Source: Eubacteriaceae bacterium
GTDB taxonomy: Bacteria > Bacillota > Clostridia > Lachnospirales > Lachnospiraceae
Assembly: GCA_902363805.1 (NCBI GenBank)
Contig: CABJBF010000003.1
Coordinates: forward strand, 76,564 to 140,563
DNA length: 64,000 nt
Direction: 5' to 3'
Shown here: piece after piece, positions 16,940-24,713 of the stretch
Position numbering within the stretch: the first letter of the stretch is position 1
Layout: every line of letters starts with the position of its first letter
Notes under the pieces: model-generated
What the model was told of the DNA's origin: nothing
What the model saw: the letters and a program-made list of their open reading frames with translations, nothing else
The model's database searches: none
Position numbers and translations under genes: made by a program

Positions 16940-18193
16940 TTAAAATTCCAGACTATTCGCATTCAGCAAGAAATACTTCATTCCCATGATGACAAAACCT
17001 TCATCATTTCTCCAAGGCTTTTTGCTGCCATTTACAATGACGATCTTCTTGAAAGAGTCCGGGATATTACGCAGAGAATTGAACTCCTGCGTCTGTTTTT
17101 CTTCCGAAGTCATGTCATATGCAACCTGGATATAGTATCTCTGGTTTCCTTGATTCACCACAAAGTCAACCTCCAACTGCTTGCGAACACGTTTGCCCTC
17201 TTTATCCTTATCGAAGATATCCACGACACCCACATCAACATTGTAGCCACGGATCAACAGCTCGTTATAAACAATGTTCTCCATGATATGAGTAGGCTCC
17301 TGCTGTCTGAAATTCAGACGTGCATTTCTCAGTCCCAGATCCGTAAAGTAGTATTTCAGATTTGCACCGATATACTTTCTGCCCTTAATATCGTATCGGC
17401 TTGCCTTGGAAATCAAAAAGGCATCTGTCAAATAGTCGATATGCTTGGAGATGGTTTTATTAGCATAAGTCATCTGGCGCTCACTGTCAAAGGTATTGGC
17501 AATCTTTGAAGGGTTGGTCGGTGCGCCGATTGCAGATGCAAGCACATCAACCAGAATCCCAATCTCATCCACGTTCTGAATCTTATTTCTTTCAATAACA
17601 TCCTTCAGATAGACATTTGCAAAGATGTTCTTCAGATAGTCCGCTTTCTGTCGTTCGCTCTGGAAACTTACGATCTGCGGCAATCCTCCGTAGATCATGT
17701 AGTCATCCCATGCATCATCATAATCGCCGTCATAGACAGAATAAAACTCTGCAAAGGAGAGAGGGTAGATTCTAATCTCATCACCTCTGCCACGGAATTC
17801 GGTCACAATGTCGCTGGACAGGAACTTGGAATTACTTCCGGTGACATACACATCAATATTGCTCATGCGGAGCAGGCTGTTCAGCACTTCCTCAAATTGT
17901 GACATAAACTGCACTTCATCAAGAAGCAGATAGTATTTGCCATCGTCTTTCATGGCATCTTTGATGTACTTGAAACACACCTTAGGATCTCTTAGTTCCT
18001 CATTTTCAATACCGTCCAATGCAATCTCAATAATATGATCAACATCAACGCCGTTCTCCAGTAAGTATCTCTTAAAGATGGTAAACAGCAAAAAGGATTT
18101 GCCACATCTACGAATGCCGGTAATCACCTTTATCATTCCATTATCTTTTCGCAGGGTCAGCTGCTGTAGGTAAGCGTCTCTTTTAATCTCCAT
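16940..18193 (-). CDS. AAA+ ATPase with DUF4143 domain
   Basis: The start at 18193 (MEIKRDAYLQ) follows GGGGGAG; the frame extends to 18226 without support. The 417-residue protein has Walker A GIRRCGKSF (26-34), Walker B YYLLLDEVQ (87-95), VTGSNS sensor region and a C-terminal DUF4143 nuclease-like domain (ELLIRGYNVDVGVVD, LEVDFVV with an acidic-x-x-D pattern). Such ATPases are common mobile accessory genes in gut bacteria with unknown roles. GC-richer base use than flanks suggests horizontal transfer. Two direct repeats lie upstream. Confidence 0.88.
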   Translation of the reverse strand: MEIKRDAYLQQLTLRKDNGMIKVITGIRRCGKSFLLFTIFKRYLLENGVDVDHIIEIALDGIENEELRDPKVCFKYIKDAMKDDGKYYLLLDEVQFMSQFEEVLNSLLRMSNIDVYVTGSNSKFLSSDIVTEFRGRGDEIRIYPLSFAEFYSVYDGDYDDAWDDYMIYGGLPQIVSFQSERQKADYLKNIFANVYLKDVIERNKIQNVDEIGILVDVLASAIGAPTNPSKIANTFDSERQMTYANKTISKHIDYLTDAFLISKASRYDIKGRKYIGANLKYYFTDLGLRNARLNFRQQEPTHIMENIVYNELLIRGYNVDVGVVDIFDKDKEGKRVRKQLEVDFVVNQGNQRYYIQVAYDMTSEEKQTQEFNSLRNIPDSFKKIVIVNGSKKPWRNDEGFVIMGMKYFLLNANSLEF

Positions 18194-18212
18194 CGTTACG
18201 CTCCCCCTTTCC

Positions 18213-18313
18213 GTGCATCTGCACACTTTTTAGTAATGAGATTCTATCACAGAACGACGTGAATTTCAATATGTATTCCTATTTTATGTGCATCTACACA
18301 CTTTTATGTAATG
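18213..18313 (-). promoter_or_regulatory. Paired direct repeats upstream of the AAA ATPase
   Basis: GTGCATCTGCACACTTTTT (18213-18231) with AGTAATG, and GTGCATCTACACACTTTTA (18288-18306) with TGTAATG, are near-identical 26-base repeats spaced 75 bases apart, just upstream of the ATPase start. Each core GTGCATCTGCAC is itself nearly palindromic. They look like binding sites for a regulator or ends of a small insertion; which one is not decidable here. Confidence 0.45.
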
Positions 18314-18386
18314 TTGATAAATATATTTTCAGATTTTTTTGATTGCAGTGTCTATAATCGACTACTCCAATCGTTATTATAGGTAA

Positions 18387-18542
18387 ACAACAAAAAGAAG
18401 ATGGTTTGATTCAACCATTGAGCGAGTTCCTCTCGTCAGAAATGGTGAGTCTGTCAGAAAAACATACTGTGCCTTCTGGCGAAAGGATAATTCAGGATAC
18501 TACATTGAAGATTTTGCTGAAATGTTAAAAACAATATTTTAA
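18387..18542 (+). pseudogene. LysR-type regulator, C-terminal fragment
   Basis: A plus-strand frame bounded by an upstream TAA reads RRWFDSTIERVPLVRNGES then AFWRKDNSGYYIEDFAEML and TAA. The FWRKDN..YIEDF.EML end is like the last strand and helix of LysR effector domains. The DNA-binding part and most of the effector domain are gone. A terminator hairpin follows at once, so the natural 3' end has been kept. Confidence 0.5.
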
Positions 18543-18564
18543 TGTAATTCCTTTTCATCCATAA

Positions 18565-18603
18565 AACGGACAGCCTTGTTTTTGATGGCCGTCCGTCTTT
18601 TCT
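18565..18603 (+). terminator. Terminator of the truncated LysR-like gene
   Basis: ACGGACAGCC (18566-18575) pairs with GGCCGTCCGT (18587-18596) around a T-rich loop, and CTTTTCTT follows. It sits 24 bases after the stop of the remnant on the same strand. Confidence 0.65.
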
Positions 18604-18663
18604 TAATAATATCCCCGTTCTTCCATCCAGTCTTTCACATAGCATCGAATTCCAATATAAATC
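18603..18663 (-). pseudogene. Short C-terminal remnant, unidentified
   Basis: A minus-strand frame reads IYIGIRCYVKDWMEERGYY and ends in TAA at 18603. The composition is protein-like and it is cut at the point where the plus-strand integrase remnant begins. Too short to assign. Confidence 0.3.
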
Positions 18664-18670
18664 ACATGCA

Positions 18671-18763
18671 CCAGTACAGGAACTGTTAGGACACTATGAT
18701 GTCAGTACCACAATGAATATTTACGCTCACCCAACAAGAAAAGCAAAACGGGATTCCGCATAA
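18671..18763 (+). pseudogene. Tyrosine recombinase (integrase) C-terminal remnant
   Basis: Thirty codons read VQELLGHYDVSTTMNIYAH then a basic tail and TAA. LLGHxxxxTTxxIYxH is the final active-site block of phage and ICE tyrosine integrases, with the nucleophilic tyrosine in IYAH. The rest of the gene is absent. It marks an excised or degraded integrative element. From 18764 to 19002 nothing further is recognised apart from A-rich sequence (TAAGGGCAAAAATAAGGG). Confidence 0.8.
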
Positions 18764-19002
18764 GGGCAAAAATAAGGGAAAATACATATCATTTCACTAT
18801 CTAAGAGGCTGTAAGCCTTGAAAAATAAGGAAAGTTCAGGAAATCTCTCCACAACTTCCGATTTATCCATTTCCCTATTTTATTTCTCTCACAATAATAC
18901 ATTGCAGTTTCTAAATTTCCATATTTAATATTTTCCATCTCTTCTAACATTTTAAAATTTACCCGTCTAATTCCTTATTATCGTTAATAAAACTGGAAAT
19001 TA

Positions 19003-19482
19003 CTATTGCTTATTCTTTCTTCTATAAATTTTTCTTATAAACAGTTCATTATTTTCAGATGTTTCTACAATAGATATATTAAAATTATTGTCATCAAATT
19101 CTGGGAAAAAGACATCCCCTTGCTCTACATTTATATTAATCTCAGTAATGTACATTACGTCCACTAGTGGTATGGCTTCTTTGTATACTCCATAGCCACC
19201 GGCTATATATACATCTTTTCCTTTTGCAAATTCTATAGCCTCTTTTACACTAGATGCTGTATGAAGATTTTCACCTATATATTTTTTAGTATTCGAAATA
19301 ACTATCGTTTCTCTATTTGGAAGCGGGCGACCAATTTCATCGTATGAATTTCGTCCCATTATTACAACATTTCCTGTTGTAAGTTCCTTGAATTGTTTTT
19401 GTTCTCCCTTTATTTTCCACGGAATTTTTCCATTTTTTCCAATAACATTATTTTTTGAACGGGCTACTATTAAACCTATCAT
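19003..19482 (-). CDS. folA: Dihydrofolate reductase
   Basis: 159 residues, a full chromosomal-type DHFR. Visible are the Met20-loop region VIGKNGKIPW, the catalytic acidic residue E27 in IPWKIKGE, the NADPH-binding VVIMGRNSYDEIGRPLPNR and the glycine pair GG in YIAGGYGVYKEA. It reduces dihydrofolate to tetrahydrofolate with NADPH, the target of trimethoprim. It is not next to thyA, so it could be an extra copy within the accessory island; whether it confers resistance cannot be judged. Confidence 0.92.
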   Translation of the reverse strand: MIGLIVARSKNNVIGKNGKIPWKIKGEQKQFKELTTGNVVIMGRNSYDEIGRPLPNRETIVISNTKKYIGENLHTASSVKEAIEFAKGKDVYIAGGYGVYKEAIPLVDVMYITEININVEQGDVFFPEFDDNNFNISIVETSENNELFIRKIYRRKNKQ

Positions 19483-19539
19483 ATAAATTTTCTCCTTATA
19501 TAAAAGTTTTTACGAGACTAATTTCCCTGGTTTACCTTT

Positions 19540-20037
19540 TCAATATAATAATCCAGTTTTTGTTTCATCCGTAATTATATGCTCTATTCCTGAATGTTCC
19601 TTACTAAGATATTCCTTCAAAAAAGTTGGAAATGCTTTGTATTTATCCAAATCTTTTATTGGTATCCAATGCATTGTTTCTCTTACTCCCTGGCTATAAC
19701 TATCACTATTAAGCTGTTTTGTTCCTCTAGGCTTCATCAAATAGTACATTGATATTTCATGGCAATCCATTCCTTTTAAAGTTCCCTGATTTTCATTGAA
19801 GAAATTTTCGTGAATAACTGCAAGGCGTTCAATTTCATATTCTACACCTGTTTCCTCAAGCACTTCTCTTTTTACTGCCTGCTCAGATGATTCTCCAACA
19901 TGAACTCCACCACCGATTGAGTAATAATAATCATCTATTTCATTTCCTGCAAATAGCACACAACCTTCTTCAATTATTATTGCTGCTGCACGATATCTAA
20001 ACCATTTATTTTCTCTTGTAAATCCACAATCCTGCAT
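19540..20037 (-). CDS. NUDIX hydrolase
   Basis: 165 residues with Nudix box Gx5E, seven residues, REVLEETGV (43-65), preceded by RAAAIIIEEGCVLF and followed by a helical C-terminus. The N-terminal CGFTRENKWFRYRAAA is typical of a Clostridial subfamily of unknown substrate. Third Nudix gene of the island. It lies 57 bases upstream of the folA start on the same strand, possibly one transcript. Confidence 0.88.
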   Translation of the reverse strand: MQDCGFTRENKWFRYRAAAIIIEEGCVLFAGNEIDDYYYSIGGGVHVGESSEQAVKREVLEETGVEYEIERLAVIHENFFNENQGTLKGMDCHEISMYYLMKPRGTKQLNSDSYSQGVRETMHWIPIKDLDKYKAFPTFLKEYLSKEHSGIEHIITDETKTGLLY

Positions 20038-20078
20038 ATTCTTTCTCCTCTAACTCAGTGACTATATGTAATTTGTCT

Positions 20079-20189
20079 AAATCTTTCTTATAGGATGTCT
20101 AGTAACCATTTTCCATTTTTCCGGGACAACCTTTCTTGCATCAGATAAATATATTTCATGATGTAATCTGTCCAAATTTCCTTTACGAA
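20079..20189 (-). pseudogene. GyrI-like effector domain, C-terminal fragment
   Basis: The frame reads GNLDRLHHEIYLSDARKVV then PEKWKMVTRHPIRKI and TAG at 20079. HEIYLSDxRKxxPEKxKTxxRxP is the characteristic end of GyrI-like small-molecule-binding proteins. The start is missing; the frame runs into the end of the upstream pyrophosphatase-like pseudogene without a credible start codon. Probably a truncated gene. Confidence 0.5.
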
Positions 20190-20521
20190 TTACTCTTCCG
20201 CACATTCTATTTCATACTCAAAATATTTTTCTTGAAACTTGACCTGTTCTTCTATCTGTTCCTTAGAATATAGTTCATCTTCTGGCACCACAACCCATTT
20301 ATCTTCAACATCATTTAGCCTGTGAATTATTGCAATTACTTTCCCTGTAAATTCTTCAACCGGTTTATTTACACCCAATATATAAGCATCTTGTTCTTCT
20401 CCATCAGGTGCCATTATTCCTTCGATATATCCATAATTTATCGGATAATAAATATCTTTATGCTTTGGGTGATATGCCCCATTGGTCTATCAACCGTAAC
20501 TTTTACAATCTTTCCTAACAT
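20190..20521 (-). pseudogene. Inorganic pyrophosphatase-like gene with frameshift
   Basis: ATG at 20521 with GGAG upstream opens MLGKIVKVTVDRPMG. Continuing in the next frame gives AYHPKHKDIYYPINYGYIEG, then APDGEEQDAYILGV and a normal C-terminus at 20190. The join lies at a G4 run (plus-strand C4, 20477-20480); one more G would restore a single frame of about 111 codons. The HPKH..YYPINYG and PDGEEQDAYILG blocks match the short inorganic pyrophosphatase-like family. It is either a pseudogene, a phase-variable gene or an assembly error. Confidence 0.7.
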
Positions 20522-20638
20522 ATTATTTCTCCAAATAGTATTCGATATTGCAAATAATATGCAATTCTGCTTATTTTTAGATTCATAGCTCTTATTCTTT
20601 TATAATATTATCATATACATTTAGCTATTGAAAGAAAA

Positions 20639-20667
20639 AGCCGGTTTTGAATTCACAAAATCGACTT
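20639..20667 (-). terminator. Terminator after the AraC-HD gene
   Basis: GCCGGTTTTG (20640-20649) pairs with CAAAATCGAC, allowing G-U pairs, around GAATTC-like loop bases; the minus strand continues TTTTTC. It lies 12 bases beyond the AraC-HD stop codon. Confidence 0.55.
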
Positions 20668-20678
20668 GCATATAATTC

Positions 20679-21593
20679 CTATTTTAAACAATTTATCGAA
20701 ATCTCATTTAACTCACTTATTAATTTGTCGTCTTGCAATTTCTTTACAATAGGCATAAATATTGCTATTGTTTCTTTTGCCCTTTTCTGCTTCTCACGTT
20801 CTTCCATATACTCTATAGTTCTCATATTATGAAGTCGTTCTGCAATCTTTATAACAGCACATTGTTCATCTTCAAGACCTACTTTTTCAATATCGTAGTC
20901 CTTTAATCTTATTAAAATCTGCACCACGCTATCAGGCAAATTTTCCTTTAACTCATCAATTGCTACATTAGTTTTTCTAAAAACATCGCAAAGCATTCCT
21001 GCATAAATGACACTTTCTTCCGCTTCCATTTGCACTAGCAACAAAGATACATTTAATAAATGCGTTACATAATCATCACCCGAGTATCTTTTTCTGTCTC
21101 CATATATACTCTGACAGAAATTGTAGACCTTATTTAATTTTTGATTATCATATCCATGCTCTATCATTTTTTCGCACAATACTTTGAATAGTTCTTCTTT
21201 TGATAAATGTTCATCCATTATTTTATAAAAGTTGCAATTGCTCATATCTCTATCTCCAAAATGTATTATTTCTAATTTCATTGCATACAAGAGTGAAGGT
21301 GAAAAACCATAATAACTTTTGAAAGCTTTAATAAATCCGCTGTGCGATTCCCAGCCATATTCAATTGCCACATCGAGAATTTTGTTTCCATTTAAGATTT
21401 CTCTGGTTGCATATATCAATTTTCTTTCCCTGACATATTCCATAACAGAAACTTTCATTTCTTGTTTAAATAGTCTTGAAAAATAAAACTTTGTATAACC
21501 TGCATTACCAGCGATTTCATCAATGGTTATTTTATTCTTTATGTTGTTTTCGATATAGTTAAGACTCTCTGTTGTTACTGTTTTTCTATCCAT
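20679..21593 (-). CDS. AraC-family DNA-binding domain fused to a degenerate SpoT-like HD domain
   Basis: 304 residues. Residues 5-105 form an AraC/XylS double helix-turn-helix (KITIDEIAGNAGYTKFYFSR, then ILDVAIEYGWES and FKSYYGFSPS). Residues 150-290 match the (p)ppGpp hydrolase HD domain of RelA/SpoT: YVTHLLNV (H178), AGMLCDVFRKT (198-208) and KIAERLHNMRT (249-259), then AKETIAIFMPIVKKL. At catalytic positions HD has become C202-D203 and the family's KLAD Asp is E252, so hydrolysis is doubtful and alarmone or nucleotide sensing is a fair guess. It could be a nucleotide-responsive regulator; targets are unknown. A terminator follows. Confidence 0.8.
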   Translation of the reverse strand: MDRKTVTTESLNYIENNIKNKITIDEIAGNAGYTKFYFSRLFKQEMKVSVMEYVRERKLIYATREILNGNKILDVAIEYGWESHSGFIKAFKSYYGFSPSLLYAMKLEIIHFGDRDMSNCNFYKIMDEHLSKEELFKVLCEKMIEHGYDNQKLNKVYNFCQSIYGDRKRYSGDDYVTHLLNVSLLLVQMEAEESVIYAGMLCDVFRKTNVAIDELKENLPDSVVQILIRLKDYDIEKVGLEDEQCAVIKIAERLHNMRTIEYMEEREKQKRAKETIAIFMPIVKKLQDDKLISELNEISINCLK

Positions 21594-21704
21594 ATATCTT
21601 GCCTCTTGTGATTAAATGATATATTAAAAATATCATCTTGAATGGATATTTGCTTTTCCAATGTTGCTCTAAATATAAAAATTATGCATTCCAAGTAAAT
21701 TTAA

Positions 21705-21728
21705 TGTGGTGGATTTTACTCCACCACA
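21705..21728. terminator. Hairpin after the methyltransferase gene
   Basis: GTGGTGGA (21706-21713) pairs with TCCACCAC (21720-21727) over a six-base loop, 11 bases beyond the methyltransferase stop. The U-tract is weak on both strands (CATTAAATTT on the minus strand). Confidence 0.45.
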
Positions 21729-21738
21729 CCACATCTAC

Positions 21739-22497
21739 TTATTTCTGTGCAACGATTAAATATCTATGAATAGTTCCCTGCACTTTTCCATACTTGTCTA
21801 TTATGTCTTGCATTTTTAGCAAATTCTCATAACACTTGCTCACTGAAAAATTTGGAAACTCCCACTCAATAATATGTGCAAACCATACAAATGCACCTAT
21901 ATCATAAAATGTTATAGGTCTGTATGTTTCTTCGGCTCTGATTATTTTAAAACCAGCCTCTTCAAACTTTTTCCTTTGAACCGTTAGGTTCATATTGGGA
22001 AATGGTTTGGGTATATCTGGTAAAACCATCTGAACTAAGTCACGTTCATTATTTTCTCCAACCTGCTCTGTTATAAAAATACCATCTTTTTTCAATAACC
22101 TATATATTTCATCCTGTTCAAATTCTCCATGTCGATTTATCATCAAATCAAACATTTCATCTTCAAACGGAATATTTTTAGGATTCGAACATTCTTTGAA
22201 ATTAATACCTAGCGGTAATAATCTTCTTTTGCAAAGTTCTACATTTGGTTTATAGCCTTCCGTCACAGCCGTTTTGTCATATGGATGATTCAGAGATAAC
22301 AAAAATTCTGCACCACCTGTATCGTAATCCATTATCTGCTTTGAATTATCAAGATAACTTCTTACAATTTCTTCATAACTCCAAGGTAAATCATTTTCTA
22401 CATCATATCGTCCTTCAATATGCGAAAAATCCCACCCTTGAATCTGTGCGACCTCTTCTTCTCTTTTCCATATATTGTATAATTCCTTTTTATTCAT
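21739..22497 (-). CDS. SAM-dependent methyltransferase (class I)
   Basis: The start at 22497 (MNKKELYNIW) has AAAGGAAAG upstream; a longer frame to 22575 lacks a site. The 252-residue protein has a class I fold with DYDTGGAEFLLSL as a variant of the SAM-binding motif I (DxGxGxG partly replaced), FEDEMFDLMINRHGEFE as motifs IV-V and KKDGIFITEQVG as motif VI. This subfamily is widespread in Firmicutes with no proven substrate. Stand-alone gene between hairpins. Confidence 0.75.
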   Translation of the reverse strand: MNKKELYNIWKREEEVAQIQGWDFSHIEGRYDVENDLPWSYEEIVRSYLDNSKQIMDYDTGGAEFLLSLNHPYDKTAVTEGYKPNVELCKRRLLPLGINFKECSNPKNIPFEDEMFDLMINRHGEFEQDEIYRLLKKDGIFITEQVGENNERDLVQMVLPDIPKPFPNMNLTVQRKKFEEAGFKIIRAEETYRPITFYDIGAFVWFAHIIEWEFPNFSVSKCYENLLKMQDIIDKYGKVQGTIHRYLIVAQK

Positions 22498-22648
22498 ATT
22501 TACTGCTTTCCTTTCAAATAAATTCATAAAGGGTGCAGTCCAACAACATAAGCTTTTGCCTCTAATTAACCTCAATACAATCTGTTGTCTGTTTTAGAAC
22601 TGCACCGAGTATTTAATTCGTCTCATCACCTTAGTATGCTTCATTTAT

Positions 22649-22852
22649 CTATCTCCTTAATTTATTTAGCAAATTTTCAGGCCATTCGTCGCCTTCATCT
22701 AAGTTATTATCCATAAGCCACTTGTCTTCTACTGATATGATTTTTTTCTCATTATTTTCATTTACAAGTGTAACTGTCACCTTTGGCTTTTCACTTTCAG
22801 AACGTTCTTCACATCCATAATCGCCATCAAATATATGCTTAATTTTCCACAT
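22649..22852 (-). CDS. Small conserved hypothetical protein
   Basis: 67 residues from ATG 22852 (MWKIKHIFDGDYGCEER), which has GGAG seven bases upstream; the frame to 22873 lacks a site. Mixed charged residues, two tryptophans and no membrane segment. It starts 17 bases after the DUF4186 stop, so the two are probably one transcript. Similar short proteins beginning with W(K/R)IKH(I/V)F are known in Firmicutes, but no function is established. Confidence 0.65.
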   Translation of the reverse strand: MWKIKHIFDGDYGCEERSESEKPKVTVTLVNENNEKKIISVEDKWLMDNNLDEGDEWPENLLNKLRR

Positions 22853-22869
22853 TTTATTACTCCGTTCCT

Positions 22870-23244
22870 TCAATTATTGTACCTGTCCACTTCACTCTGA
22901 ATCCATGTCATAATTACATCTACCAAATAATCCTGCTGAATTCTGCTTAATTCTTTTCCCGGCTGAATTTTATGCCACTTTCTGATACACTCTCTGCAAC
23001 ATGTAGCTGTTGCATGCTGAGCAACAAACACCGGATGTCCTTTTGTTGGAGTTTGCTTTCCGTCATTTGGAATAAATGCAGGAGCTTCTCTTTTAAAAAT
23101 AAATTCTCTTGCATGTTCCCTTATAGTTTCCATTCCCTTTTCATTTATGTAATCAATATCCTTTTGTTTTAAATGAAAACTACTGCGAAATTTTGAATTA
23201 TTAAGTCTGCTAAATAGTTGTTTGTACCATTCTTCCTTTGTCAT
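22870..23244 (-). CDS. DUF4186 family protein
   Basis: 124 residues from ATG 23244 (GGAG seven bases before). The family signature is plain: REAPAFIPNDGKQTP, KGHPVFVAQHATATCCR and a C-terminal WIQSEV helix. Two histidines and a CC pair with a further cysteine (CCRECIRKWH) may bind metal. No biochemical function has been assigned to DUF4186. Likely co-transcribed with the small downstream gene. Confidence 0.85.
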   Translation of the reverse strand: MTKEEWYKQLFSRLNNSKFRSSFHLKQKDIDYINEKGMETIREHAREFIFKREAPAFIPNDGKQTPTKGHPVFVAQHATATCCRECIRKWHKIQPGKELSRIQQDYLVDVIMTWIQSEVDRYNN

Positions 23245-23280
23245 TTTCGAACTCCATTTATACAAATTCTTCTAATTATT

Positions 23281-23336
23281 AACTGCATATATTCATTTAT
23301 CTTTTTTAACACGTGAAAATTATATATGCAGTTTTT
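23281..23336. terminator. Inverted repeat between two genes
   Basis: ACTGCATATA (23282-23291) pairs with TATATGCAGT (23322-23331) over a long T-rich loop, with TTTTTA following on the plus strand. It directly follows the stop of the HEPN-motif gene on the minus strand. Confidence 0.4.
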
Positions 23337-23340
23337 AGTT

Positions 23341-23826
23341 TTAATCATTTATCATAAAATAATGTATCATCAAAACAAATATTACCAAAATAATTATTAA
23401 TGCAATCATTGTTATTCCTATAAATACATTATTACTATTATCTCTACTTACAACATTATCCACATTTTCATTTGTAATATTTTTACTAGCTTGATTGTCT
23501 TCTGCTTTTCTAATTTCAACATTTATTAATGAAAATGAATCTGTTCTATTAATTATTCTTTGATAAAAATTTTTTACATATTGTACATCACTTTCGCTAC
23601 ATTCTGAATCTCCATTATTATGAGCTATATTATTACGTATCCATCTTATATGCTTAAGCATTTTATAATCGTATTGCCATGACTCAACAAGTTTGCTTTT
23701 CTCAAATGGTATTTGTTCCATTTCATTTACATACTGCGTAACTCCTTGATTGCTTCCCAGTAAATCCTTACATAAATTATCTAATTTTTTGTATTCTTCA
23801 AAAAATATAATTTCAATATTATTCAT
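23341..23826 (-). CDS. Putative HEPN-motif protein with C-terminal membrane anchor
   Basis: 161 residues. An all-helical N-terminal part (1-95) ends in RWIRNNIAH, where R64-N65-x3-H69 fits the Rx4H catalytic motif of HEPN ribonucleases, including the polar residue after the arginine. A hydrophilic linker (100-132) leads to one transmembrane helix (135-156) and a two-residue-scale tail. HEPN proteins act as RNases in toxin-antitoxin and phage-defence systems, but many small helical proteins carry this motif by chance. No nucleotidyltransferase partner is adjacent. The membrane tail is unusual. Confidence 0.55.
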   Translation of the reverse strand: MNNIEIIFFEEYKKLDNLCKDLLGSNQGVTQYVNEMEQIPFEKSKLVESWQYDYKMLKHIRWIRNNIAHNNGDSECSESDVQYVKNFYQRIINRTDSFSLINVEIRKAEDNQASKNITNENVDNVVSRDNSNNVFIGITMIALIIILVIFVLMIHYFMIND

Positions 23827-23866
23827 ATTTTTATGCTCCTATATTTGATTAATATAAAATAAACGA

Positions 23867-24505
23867 TTAATTCAAATAGGATTTTATTACTTCAAAAACA
23901 TTCAAATATCCATTTGCATACATATGTACACCGTCAATTGCATACTCTGTTTTTTGTTCTCCATTTTCATTAACGAGACCTGCATTGCAGTCAATATAAT
24001 AGCATTCATATTTATTTGCGATTTCTTTCAAATGCTCATTGCACATTCGAATATTTTCAGTAGTTCTAAGCTTCATCCATTGAATTGCCTCTTCTGTATG
24101 CCAAGGCAAATGTAAATTTGCAGGATAAAATGCCATTATATAAATTTCTGCATTAGGAATACTATCTTTTGTAGTTTCAATAATTTTGCAAAAATTGTCC
24201 ATCAGATGTGACATCCACTTATCTCCATATCGTGCTTCCGTAATATCATTTGTTCCTATATTGATAAATATCTTCGATGGTTCAAGGTCTAAAAGCAATG
24301 TATTAATGTTTTCCAAAAACTCATCTGTATTCAATCCACCAACGCCTCGATTATAAATTACCTCATCAAATCCTTTACTTCTTGCAATTTCACAAATAGG
24401 AAATTGTTCCATCAGTGATGACCCTGTAAAAAGAATTTTTTCCTTTAATATGTTCTGATTTAAATAATCAAAATTTTTAATTTTTATCATCTGCTCATTA
24501 TTCAT
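23867..24505 (-). CDS. SGNH/GDSL-family hydrolase
   Basis: The start at 24505 (MNNEQMIKIK) has GAAAGGG upstream. The 212-residue protein shows block I FTGSSLMEQFP with the nucleophilic serine, block II glycine in RGVGGL, block III NIGTNDIT with the oxyanion-hole Asn, and block V DGVHM with the catalytic Asp-His pair. SGNH enzymes are esterases, lipases or acetyl-hydrolases; no signal peptide is present, so this one acts in the cytoplasm. A near-identical internal fragment lies at 6480-6605. Confidence 0.9.
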   Translation of the reverse strand: MNNEQMIKIKNFDYLNQNILKEKILFTGSSLMEQFPICEIARSKGFDEVIYNRGVGGLNTDEFLENINTLLLDLEPSKIFINIGTNDITEARYGDKWMSHLMDNFCKIIETTKDSIPNAEIYIMAFYPANLHLPWHTEEAIQWMKLRTTENIRMCNEHLKEIANKYECYYIDCNAGLVNENGEQKTEYAIDGVHMYANGYLNVFEVIKSYLN

Positions 24506-24713
24506 TGTAATACCCTTTCTTTTTATAATTGATTTTTCCTTTATCAACTAAGCCGGCAAATTATATCGTTATATTTGTCTGTATGAATTTAGATTTATTT
24601 TCAATTCTGCCTCAGTATATGGTTCTTGTTCAATTGATGCTTCCTACGATAGTCTATTTCACAACAACTCTTTTTCTACTTTCAACTATAAATATCTGAA
24701 ATTTATTTTAAAT

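Noticed and set aside
17150..17509. 119-codon plus-strand frame inside the AAA ATPase gene
   Set aside because: Antisense shadow of a well-supported Walker-motif gene.
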